Positions 1-6,670 of a DNA stretch of 6,689 bases are shown one piece after another (position 1 is the first letter of the stretch; every line of letters begins with the position of its first letter). The position numbers and the translations under genes were made by a program. The DNA is from Candidatus Coliplasma caballi (lineage in GTDB: Bacteria; Bacillota; Clostridia; Oscillospirales; CAG-382): assembly GCA_018065365.1 (NCBI GenBank), contig JAGHTH010000068.1, positions 1 through 6,689 on the forward strand. Direction: 5' to 3'. A model generated the notes under the pieces. That model was not told the origin of the DNA. It ran no database searches and worked only from the letters and a program-made list of their open reading frames with translations.

Positions 1-329
1 GGCATACCGAAAATGTAACGGTTTATGACAGCGTCATCAAGGGCGAATACCTCGCGTGGTACTCCAAAAATCTGCGGCTCGTGCGCTGCACGATCGAGGG
101 AACGCAGCCGCTCTGCTATTGCGAGGGGTTGGTGCTGGAAGACTGCACGATGAAAAACTGCGACCTCGCGTTTGAATACTGCACGGTTGACGCGACGGTG
201 CGCGGCCATATCGACAGCGTCAAAAACCCGATTCACGGAACGATTATCGCCGATTCGATCGGCGAGATCATCCGCGACGAGAATCAAAAGCCGGAGAGCG
301 ATTGCGTGATCGTCTGCGGCAACGACTGA
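1..329 (+). CDS. DUF3737 family protein, C-terminal part (5' end outside window)
   Basis: The reading frame is open from the window edge (first full codon at base 3) to TGA at 327-329, giving the last 108 residues of a protein whose start lies upstream. The residues are typical of the DUF3737 family: ENVTVYDSVIKGEYLAWYSK, then GTQPLCYC, then DLAFEY, HIDSVKNP and IADSIGEII. Short repeats rich in Cys, Asp and small residues fit the stacked coils of a right-handed beta-helix, which is how I remember this family being described. No catalytic motif is visible and the function is unknown. Family members are usually a little under 300 residues, so about two thirds is missing. An ATG at base 81 is internal to the conserved region and is not the start. 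The gene lies 17 bases upstream of the large glycosidase on the same strand, so co-transcription is likely. Family assignment is from memory of the motifs; no search was run. Confidence 0.85.
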   Translation, partial: HTENVTVYDSVIKGEYLAWYSKNLRLVRCTIEGTQPLCYCEGLVLEDCTMKNCDLAFEYCTVDATVRGHIDSVKNPIHGTIIADSIGEIIRDENQKPESDCVIVCGND

Positions 330-332
330 AAA

Positions 333-339
333 AAAGGAG
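333..339 (+). promoter_or_regulatory. Ribosome binding site of the SGNH-GH3 gene
   Basis: AAAGGAG lies 7 bases upstream of the ATG at 347, just after the DUF3737 stop codon. It decides the start: the frame also contains an ATG at 302, but that one is inside the DUF3737 gene, lacks a comparable site, and would add 15 basic residues that look like out-of-frame translation. Confidence 0.85.
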
Positions 340-346
340 CCAGGAT

Positions 347-3300
347 ATGAAACAGTTCACGATCCGACCGGACAAAGCGGAAGTTCTTGCGGGAAGCGGC
401 GTAACCGTTTTTCGCAACCCCGAAAACACTCCGCGGAAAATTCTCGCCGTGGAAAAGCAGTTTTTCGATCAGAAACTATTTCTGTTCGACGAGAGCGGCA
501 TTCTGACCGAGTTCGGTCTCTGCCTGTACGGCAACAAAGACAACGTAAAAGGCAGTCCGCAGACGCAGGTATTCATCCCGCCGCACGGACTGATGGTTTC
601 GTTCGGACAGGGTGCGGACCCTTCTTTGCAGGAAGCGTTTTCCGAGATCATGGGCGACGCGATGCTTTACAATGCGACCATGACGCCCGACCGGGAATTC
701 TACGTTTCCGACGGCGGCGAAACGCTGACCTTTACGCTTTGTGAGGAACCCGCTTTTCCCGAAAACGCCCTTTCATTCCTGTTCGTCGGCAACTCGACGA
801 CCTATTTTAACGGCTGTCCTTTGAAATTTCGCGCGATGGCGCGCGCCGCGGGCGTTCCGGTCAAGGTGCGTTACTGCACGAACGGATCGGCGTTCCTGCA
901 CGAATTTGCCAGCCCCGAACACGAGCGGGGGCAGAAGCTCCGCCGCATTCTGAAAGAGGAAGCGTTTGACTATGTCGTTTTGCAGGAAGCACAGAAGATC
1001 AATCTTCCCGACACGACGCAAGCCGTCAAAACCATTCTGCCGCTGATCGCCGAGAACGGCGCAAAGACGCTGTTTTACGCGCGTTACGCCGCTTCCAACG
1101 ATCCGACCGACCCGCAGAAAGGAAACGGCAGCCAGGAACAAGTGTACCAAACGCTTTCCGAACGCTTCTTCATCCCGTACGCGCCGGTCGCGACGGCGTA
1201 TAAGATCTGCGGAAACAAATATCCCGAAATCAATCTTTACGCCGACGACGGCTGCCACCACTCCGCGCTCGGCAGTTATCTGATCGCGGCGACGTGGCTG
1301 GAAACCTACCTCGGCAAATCGCCGGTCGGCAATCCTTATACGGCGTTTTTCGACAAAGATTCCGTGCAAAAATTGCAGGAGTGCGCCCACGAAGCGTGCT
1401 TTGCGCTGCGCAAGGACGTTTTACGCCCGGGATATTGGCAGAAGCCCGGCTCCTTGGAGCCGACGCGCCGCCTTTCCCGCGTTGCAGCCGCCGAGGGTGC
1501 GGTGTTGATGAGAAACGACCGGGATACACTGCCGCTGGACCTTTCCAAACCGGTCGCGCTGTTCGGCAGAATGCAGACCGATTACATCAAGAGCGGCACG
1601 GGCTCCGGCGGAAAAGTCAACGCGCCTTACGTGGTGAACATCCGCGACGGACTCAAAAACGCCGGTGTCAGACTGGACGAGACCGTGGAAGCGATCTACG
1701 ACGCGTGGATCGCGAAAAACCCGATCGACCGGGGCAACGGCTGGTTCTGTCCGTGGAATCAAGAGGAAATGCCGATCGCCGAAAAAGACGCTTCGGAAGC
1801 GGCAAAACGCAATGAAACCGCGCTGTACATTGTCGGCAGAACGGCAGGGGAAGACCGCGACTGCACGATCAAAAAAGGCAGTTTCTTCCTCACGGAAACC
1901 GAGGAAGAAAACATCCGCTTGCTCACCGGATGCTTCCGGAAGGTCTGCGTGCTGTTGAATATCGGCAGCTTGATCGACCTTTCGTGGATGAATACTTACC
2001 CCGTGTCCGCGGCAATGATTCTCTGGCAGGGCGGTATGGAGGGCGGCAACGCCTGCGCCGACCTGCTGACCGGAAAAGTAACCCCCTGCGGAAAACTTGC
2101 CGACACCGCGATGCAGACGCTTGCCGATTATCCCGCGGAGGGACATTTCGGCGATCCGAAAGAAAACGTTTATACCGAGGATATCTACCTCGGCTATCGC
2201 TATTCCGAAACCTTTGCGAAAGACCGCGTGCTGTTCCCGTTCGGGTACGGGCTTTCCTATACCGCGTTTGAAACGACCTGCACGCAGGCAATTTTCGACG
2301 GCGCGGTGCTGACGCTTTGCGCGGACGTCCGCAACACCGGGAACAAACCGGGCAAAGAGGTCGTGCAGGCGTATTTCGAAGCGCCGAACGACGGGATCGG
2401 CAATCCCGCGCGGAAACTGATCGCGTTTGGTAAGACGAGAGAACTGAAACCCGGCGAAACGGAAACGCTCGTGCTGAACGTCCGCGCCGATGAACTATGT
2501 TCCTACGACGACGCGCGGAACGTCTGGCTGATGGAAAAAGGGACCTATCGCGTTTACGTCGGTACCGACGTGCGAAACGCGGAAAACGTTCTGTCGTTTA
2601 CTTCTGAAGAACGAATTTTCAAGCGCTGCAGACAGCTTCTCGCGCCCGAAAAACCGTTTGACCGTCTGACCAACCGCGGAATGCAGCCGACACCGCCTCG
2701 GAAAGAGCAACCCGCTTCCGTCTGTCCGCCCTGCGCGGATTATACGGGAGACCGCGGGATCAAACTTTTTGACGTGGCGGACGGCAAGGCGGGAATGAAT
2801 GAGTTCCTTGCGCAGATCCCCGACGAGCAGCTGATCTGTATGGTGCGCGGAGAGGGAATGAACTCCCCGAAAGTAACCGCCGGCTCGGCTTCCGCGTTCG
2901 GCGGCGTTACGAAAGAACTTCTTGATCTGGGCATTCCGCTGATGTGTTCGACCGACGGTCCTTCCGGCGTTCGTTTAACCAACGAAAACGCGAAAGCGAC
3001 GGCGCTTCCGAACGGAACGCTGCTTGCTTGCACGTGGAACGTTCCGCTGATTGAAAAACTGTTCCGTCTGGAAGGCATTGAAAACCGGCTTTACGGCATC
3101 GACACGATCCTCGGTCCTGGCATTAACCTTCATCGGCATCCGCTCGGCGGCAGAAACTTTGAATATTTCTCCGAATGCCCGGTGCTGACGGGCAAAATCT
3201 GCGCCGCCGCGCTGCGCGGTCTGAACGCCGTCGGCGCCTGCGGTACCGTCAAGCATTTCTTCGGAAACAGCCAGGAGACCAACCGCCACGGGACCAACGC

Positions 3301-4069
3301 CGTCATGTCCGAACGCTGCGCCCGTGAACTCTACGTCAAGGCGTTTGAGATCGCGGTCAGAGAGGGCGGCTGCAGGTCGATCATGACCTCGTATAACCCG
3401 GTCAACGGCGTGTGGTCTGCCTGCAATCCCGATCTGACGGGAGAACTGATCCGGGAAGAATGGGGATTCGACGGCATCGTCATGACGGACTGGTGGGCAA
3501 AGGTCAACGCCGACGAAGCGGGCGAGTGCAATATGACTTCTCTGCACCGTATGGTCAAAGCACAGAACGATCTGTACATGGTTACGCCGGACGCTTCCAC
3601 CCGTGAGGACGATCTTCCCGAGGCGCTTGCCGACGGTCGCCTGTCCCGCGCCGAGTTGGTGCGCTGCGCCGAACATATCTGCCGCTTCGCCTTGCATACC
3701 AAAGCGTTCTTGCGTCTGCGTCTGGGAGAACGTCCCGACGAAACGTACAAACGCGGCAACGATATCCTGACCGAAGTGCTGACGTTTGACGTCAGAGAGC
3801 CCGGCATCGTGCATCCGTATTCCTCGGTTGCCGGCTCGTTCGTGCTGGAACTTGACCTCGAAGCGAAAGGGGAAATGCTCGCGCAGAACGAATTGATCTT
3901 CCGCGTGGACAGCGCCGCTGCCGCGACCGTGATTGCGGGGGTATCCGAGGGCAGACAGACACGACTTTGCAAACTGACGATGATCTGCGGCGAACACAAA
4001 ACGGGACTGTTCTGGTCTGCGGATGAGTTTACCGTACATTCCGCGAAACTTTACAGAATAGAAAATTGA
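347..4069 (+). CDS. SGNH-hydrolase / permuted GH3 beta-glycosidase fusion protein
   Basis: A 1240-residue enzyme predicted to remove beta-linked sugars from the non-reducing end of a glycoside, with an added esterase-like domain. Domains in order: residues 1-138, unassigned, beta-rich; about 140-345, SGNH/DUF4886-like, with GNS (Ser150), Gly180, VVLQEAQ (210-216) and DGCH (Asp301, His304); about 375-640, GH3 C-domain with AGEDRD (Glu502, likely acid/base), WQGGMEGG and FGYGLSYT; about 652-757, fibronectin-III-like with the RNTG motif; about 805-1126, GH3 N-domain barrel with TDGPSGVR (869-876), KH (969-970) and VMTDWW (nucleophile Asp1048); 1127-1240, short extension. Most GH3 enzymes carry the barrel first, so this one is circularly permuted, as in Ruminococcus albus and Butyrivibrio beta-glucosidases. 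No signal peptide is visible, so it is probably cytoplasmic. Whether it is a glucosidase, xylosidase or other cannot be read from sequence. It is followed after 12 bases by the ceramidase-like gene. Confidence 0.93.
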   Translation: MKQFTIRPDKAEVLAGSGVTVFRNPENTPRKILAVEKQFFDQKLFLFDESGILTEFGLCLYGNKDNVKGSPQTQVFIPPHGLMVSFGQGADPSLQEAFSEIMGDAMLYNATMTPDREFYVSDGGETLTFTLCEEPAFPENALSFLFVGNSTTYFNGCPLKFRAMARAAGVPVKVRYCTNGSAFLHEFASPEHERGQKLRRILKEEAFDYVVLQEAQKINLPDTTQAVKTILPLIAENGAKTLFYARYAASNDPTDPQKGNGSQEQVYQTLSERFFIPYAPVATAYKICGNKYPEINLYADDGCHHSALGSYLIAATWLETYLGKSPVGNPYTAFFDKDSVQKLQECAHEACFALRKDVLRPGYWQKPGSLEPTRRLSRVAAAEGAVLMRNDRDTLPLDLSKPVALFGRMQTDYIKSGTGSGGKVNAPYVVNIRDGLKNAGVRLDETVEAIYDAWIAKNPIDRGNGWFCPWNQEEMPIAEKDASEAAKRNETALYIVGRTAGEDRDCTIKKGSFFLTETEEENIRLLTGCFRKVCVLLNIGSLIDLSWMNTYPVSAAMILWQGGMEGGNACADLLTGKVTPCGKLADTAMQTLADYPAEGHFGDPKENVYTEDIYLGYRYSETFAKDRVLFPFGYGLSYTAFETTCTQAIFDGAVLTLCADVRNTGNKPGKEVVQAYFEAPNDGIGNPARKLIAFGKTRELKPGETETLVLNVRADELCSYDDARNVWLMEKGTYRVYVGTDVRNAENVLSFTSEERIFKRCRQLLAPEKPFDRLTNRGMQPTPPRKEQPASVCPPCADYTGDRGIKLFDVADGKAGMNEFLAQIPDEQLICMVRGEGMNSPKVTAGSASAFGGVTKELLDLGIPLMCSTDGPSGVRLTNENAKATALPNGTLLACTWNVPLIEKLFRLEGIENRLYGIDTILGPGINLHRHPLGGRNFEYFSECPVLTGKICAAALRGLNAVGACGTVKHFFGNSQETNRHGTNAVMSERCARELYVKAFEIAVREGGCRSIMTSYNPVNGVWSACNPDLTGELIREEWGFDGIVMTDWWAKVNADEAGECNMTSLHRMVKAQNDLYMVTPDASTREDDLPEALADGRLSRAELVRCAEHICRFALHTKAFLRLRLGERPDETYKRGNDILTEVLTFDVREPGIVHPYSSVAGSFVLELDLEAKGEMLAQNELIFRVDSAAAATVIAGVSEGRQTRLCKLTMICGEHKTGLFWSADEFTVHSAKLYRIEN

Positions 4070-4073
4070 GGAG
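4069..4073 (+). promoter_or_regulatory. Ribosome binding site of the ceramidase-like gene
   Basis: AGGAG starts on the last base of the preceding TGA stop codon (4067-4069) and lies 8 bases before the ATG at 4082. The overlap with the upstream stop favours translation from a shared transcript. Confidence 0.8.
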
Positions 4074-4081
4074 AAAGCAAA

Positions 4082-5533
4082 ATGTTGAAAGTCAGCTTTA
4101 CGAAAATTCCTCTGCGCGGCACGTTTACGCCGCGCTGGCCGTTCCACACCGAACTTTACGCGCGCTGCCTTTATCTTGAGAGCGGCGAAGAAAAACTGTT
4201 GATCTGCGCGTTTGACACGCTCGGAACCTTCGGGTGCGACGCGAAAAAGTTCCGCGTCGCCGCTGCCGCCGCAACGGGAATCCCCGAAAAGAGCATCATT
4301 TTCCACGAATTGCAGGTGCATGCCGCGCCCTCCGCGGAACTGATGCACACCGCGATCGACTCCGTCATCGAACGTGCGATCCCGGAATTGCAGGCGTTCA
4401 TCAAAAAAGCCGTTCCCTGTTCCGTTGAGGTCATGGAAGCGGACTTCGGCGATGAGTGTACGTTCAACCGGGAACAATACGTCGAGGGCTTGGGCGGCGT
4501 TACGGTGTGGACGGGCATGACCTTTGATGAGAAAGGCCGCCCCTGCACGCAGAACAAAGCGATCATGCTGCTTCGCGAATACCGTCCCGACCTGCCCGTG
4601 TTCGACAAGCCGATCTATTTTGACAATATGAACGATCCCAAAGCGTACCTGTTCCGCTTTATCGGGGAAGACGGGAAGACGATCGGTACCGTAACGCGCT
4701 TCGCGGCGCACCCCGACGTCGGCGTTCTGTTTGAACTGCGTCCCGTCCGGGGAAAAGCGGCGATGTACCATTATGATTTCGACTGGCCGGGTTATCTTTC
4801 CACCCGTCTGGAACAGGACTATGGCGGAATGTCGATGTATCTGAACGGTCCCTGCGGAGACCTTTCTTCCAAAAAAGGATACGACGGCATCGACGACTTT
4901 GAAGCGAGCGACAGAGAATGCCAGCGGCTCGGAAACTGGTTTGCCGAGAAAATGGAAAAGGCGTTTGAACAGGGAAAGAAAGCCATGCCGAACTCCGATT
5001 TTCTGCGTACGGACACCTTTACGGTAACCGTTCCGATGCGTGATGATATGCCGACCTCGATCGAAAACGCAAACAACGGTCAGCAGCCGCTGATCGACGC
5101 CGCAAAGAAGAAATTCGAGGACGCGATGGCGCAGAATCAGCCCGCGTATCTGGTCAAAAAAGCGGTCGATGACTATTGGAAAGCGATGTACAATCGCATG
5201 ATGGCGACGTCGATCTGCGGGTTTACCGACGAAGAACTGCAAAAGAGGGAAGTCGCGATCGAAATTCCGATCGTCCGTTTCGGCCCGTACCTGTTCGTCG
5301 GCGTTCCCGGCGAGAGTTTGACCGAAATGGCGACCTGGCTGCGTTCGACCTTTACGGGCGTCAAAACGATCCCGCTGGATCAATGCGACGGCTATTACAG
5401 CTATATGGCAACGCCGCGCTCGCTGAAAATGGGCGGCTATACCTATTGGTGCAGCTGGACGACACCCGAAACCATTCCCTCGATGAAAGCGCAGATGATT
5501 CCGAAGATCAACGCTTTTCTGGAGTTAGAATAA
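4082..5533 (+). CDS. Neutral/alkaline ceramidase-superfamily hydrolase (putative N-acyl amidase)
   Basis: A 483-residue protein resembling the catalytic domain of neutral/alkaline non-lysosomal ceramidases, zinc enzymes that cleave the amide bond between a fatty acid and a sphingoid base. Visible landmarks in family order: QVHAAP (His80), where the family has HTHSGP; NR (129-130); RFAAHP (His210), a zinc ligand position; NGPCGDLS (255-262), with Ser262 matching the catalytic serine; VPGES (Glu411), a zinc ligand position; and YSYMATP (Tyr439-Pro445), where a zinc-binding Tyr is expected, probably Tyr441. The first His of HTH appears to be Gln78, so the metal site may differ. Classical ceramidases are secreted, about 650-780 residues, and carry a C-terminal immunoglobulin-like domain. 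This one has no signal peptide and stops after the catalytic domain. Its real substrate is therefore uncertain and could be another N-acyl compound. The M20 gene follows after one base. Confidence 0.75.
   Translation: MLKVSFTKIPLRGTFTPRWPFHTELYARCLYLESGEEKLLICAFDTLGTFGCDAKKFRVAAAAATGIPEKSIIFHELQVHAAPSAELMHTAIDSVIERAIPELQAFIKKAVPCSVEVMEADFGDECTFNREQYVEGLGGVTVWTGMTFDEKGRPCTQNKAIMLLREYRPDLPVFDKPIYFDNMNDPKAYLFRFIGEDGKTIGTVTRFAAHPDVGVLFELRPVRGKAAMYHYDFDWPGYLSTRLEQDYGGMSMYLNGPCGDLSSKKGYDGIDDFEASDRECQRLGNWFAEKMEKAFEQGKKAMPNSDFLRTDTFTVTVPMRDDMPTSIENANNGQQPLIDAAKKKFEDAMAQNQPAYLVKKAVDDYWKAMYNRMMATSICGFTDEELQKREVAIEIPIVRFGPYLFVGVPGESLTEMATWLRSTFTGVKTIPLDQCDGYYSYMATPRSLKMGGYTYWCSWTTPETIPSMKAQMIPKINAFLELE
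5520..5524 (+). promoter_or_regulatory. Weak ribosome binding site of the M20 gene
   Basis: TGGAG inside the last codons of the ceramidase-like gene lies 10 bases before the ATG at 5535. With only one base between the stop (5531-5533) and this start, translational coupling to the upstream gene is likely. Confidence 0.5.
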
Positions 5534-5534
5534 A

Positions 5535-6593
5535 ATGGAATCGTTCGTTAAACAATATTCCGGCGAAGTCCTCGCGTTGACCAAACGCCTCTGTGCCATT
5601 CCGGCGCCGGTCCACAGGGAAGAACAACGCGCCGCATTCGTTACGGAATGGCTGAAAGAGCACGGCTTTGATCCGCACACGGACGCTGTCGGCAACGTTG
5701 TCTTTTCGACCGGAGAACAGCCGAAAACGCTGCTCATGGCGCATCTGGACACCGTGTTTCCGATCGAAACGCCGCTTGATTGGGTGGAAAACGGAGAAAA
5801 GAGTATCTGCCCCGGGATCGGAGACGATACGGTACACGTTGCGATGCTGCTGTACGCCGCGCTGTACGCGAAAAAGCGAAACATTCCGCTTCTCTTTGCC
5901 GCCAACGTCGGCGAAGAAGGCGGCGGCAACTTAAAAGGGTGTCGGCAGCTGATGCGCGATTACGGCGAAACGCTTCGCGCCGTCGTGTCGTTTGACAGCT
6001 ACCTTGACAAGATCAACACCGTCGCGGTCGGCTCCGAACGGTATCGTATCACCTGCGATACCGAGGGCGGACATTCCTACCGCGACTTCGGAAAGCCGAA
6101 CGCCATCGCAATCCTCGGGAACGTGATCGCCGCGTTGGACGCGCAGCGCGTATGGCCGGAAGCAACCTACAATTTCGGCTTGATCTCCGGAGGAACGTCG
6201 GTCAACGCGATCGCCGCGCACGCGGAGATGTCCTATGAATTTCGCTCGAGCAACGCCGATTCGTTGGACGGGATGCGGGCACAGATGCAGGAAATTCTGC
6301 AAAAGTTCCCGGACAAAGCCGAAACCGTCGGCATCCGTCCCTGCGGGCGCGTGGATAAGGAAAAGCAGGAGCGTCTTGCCGTTCTCTGCGAATCCTGCTT
6401 TGACGGCTTGCCCGTCCCGGAAAGACAACCGGGCTCGACCGACTGTAACCTGCCGCTGTCTATGGGCATCCCGGCGGTCCGCGTCGGACTCGTTTACGGC
6501 GGCGGCGCACACACCACAAGCGAATATATCCTGCCCGCGAGCATACCGGACGGCTTGCGCGTTGCTTTGCGGGTGGGGGAAAAATTTGCATAA
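5535..6593 (+). CDS. M20 family metallohydrolase, peptidase T-like
   Basis: A 352-residue two-zinc hydrolase of the M20 clan, whose members remove amino acids from small peptides or split N-acyl/amide bonds of small molecules. The whole metal site is visible: MAHLDT (His70 ligand, Asp72 assisting), GIGDD (Asp97 bridging ligand), NVGEEGGG (Glu127 general base, Glu128 ligand), SFDS (Asp154 ligand) and GGAHTTSEY (His326 ligand). The lid/dimerisation domain occupies roughly residues 165-275 and starts with the usual GGHS (His180). GSTDCN near residue 300 matches the substrate-binding loop that has GG[ST]DAN in relatives. Length is normal for short PepT-like members. No signal peptide is seen, so it is cytoplasmic. 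Being last in the operon and nearly overlapping the ceramidase-like gene, it may process a product of that enzyme. Peptidase versus other amidohydrolase activity cannot be decided from sequence. Confidence 0.9.
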   Translation: MESFVKQYSGEVLALTKRLCAIPAPVHREEQRAAFVTEWLKEHGFDPHTDAVGNVVFSTGEQPKTLLMAHLDTVFPIETPLDWVENGEKSICPGIGDDTVHVAMLLYAALYAKKRNIPLLFAANVGEEGGGNLKGCRQLMRDYGETLRAVVSFDSYLDKINTVAVGSERYRITCDTEGGHSYRDFGKPNAIAILGNVIAALDAQRVWPEATYNFGLISGGTSVNAIAAHAEMSYEFRSSNADSLDGMRAQMQEILQKFPDKAETVGIRPCGRVDKEKQERLAVLCESCFDGLPVPERQPGSTDCNLPLSMGIPAVRVGLVYGGGAHTTSEYILPASIPDGLRVALRVGEKFA

Positions 6594-6618
6594 AAAATCG
6601 CGCCGTTGCTCGCGGCGC
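6592..6618 (-). terminator. GC-rich hairpin with T run on the minus strand (putative terminator of a convergent gene)
   Basis: GCGCCG at 6600-6605 pairs perfectly with CGGCGC at 6613-6618 around a 7-base loop. Read on the minus strand, the stem is followed two bases later by six T (complement of 6592-6597), the layout of an intrinsic terminator. On the plus strand the stem is followed by AAAAGA, so it is unlikely to stop the operon itself. The run of A that makes the minus-strand T tract begins in the stop codon of the M20 gene. Confidence 0.55.
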
Positions 6619-6625
6619 AAAAGAT

Positions 6626-6670
6626 ACCCGCTGAAAAGTTTTTCATTTTCAGCGGGTCATTTCTTTTCTT
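6626..6670 (+). terminator. Intrinsic terminator of the operon, possibly bidirectional
   Basis: ACCCGCTGAAAA at 6626-6637 is perfectly complementary to TTTTCAGCGGGT at 6646-6657, a 12-bp stem with an 8-base loop, 32 bases after the M20 stop. A T-rich tail (CATTTCTTTTCTT) follows on the plus strand. The A/T pairs at the loop end and an ATCTTTT tail on the other strand mean it could also work in reverse. It is the only good plus-strand terminator in the window and sets the likely 3' end of the transcript. Confidence 0.75.

Noticed and set aside
302..346. Upstream ATG at 302 that would lengthen the GH3 fusion by 15 residues
   Set aside because: It overlaps the DUF3737 gene, has no good ribosome binding site, and adds a basic stretch; the ATG at 347 has AAAGGAG at 7 bases.
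1294..1815. A 173-codon plus-strand frame inside the GH3 fusion, considered as a sign of a frameshift or second gene
   Set aside because: The main frame stays continuous with SGNH and GH3 motifs on both sides, and the alternative product is Arg-rich and unrelated to any family I know.
2975..5383. An 802-codon open frame on the minus strand across the end of the GH3 gene and most of the ceramidase-like gene
   Set aside because: It lies opposite two genes with clear family motifs, spans their boundary, and translates to a low-complexity Arg/Phe/His/Gly/Val-rich product with no recognisable domain. It is a codon-bias shadow.
5931..6620. A 229-codon minus-strand frame opposite the M20 gene
   Set aside because: No family motif and an Arg-rich composition; the plus strand carries a complete M20 active site over the same bases.
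6600..6657. The two hairpins as a riboswitch or attenuator
   Set aside because: They lie after the last gene, no plus-strand start follows within the window, and both have simple terminator layout.
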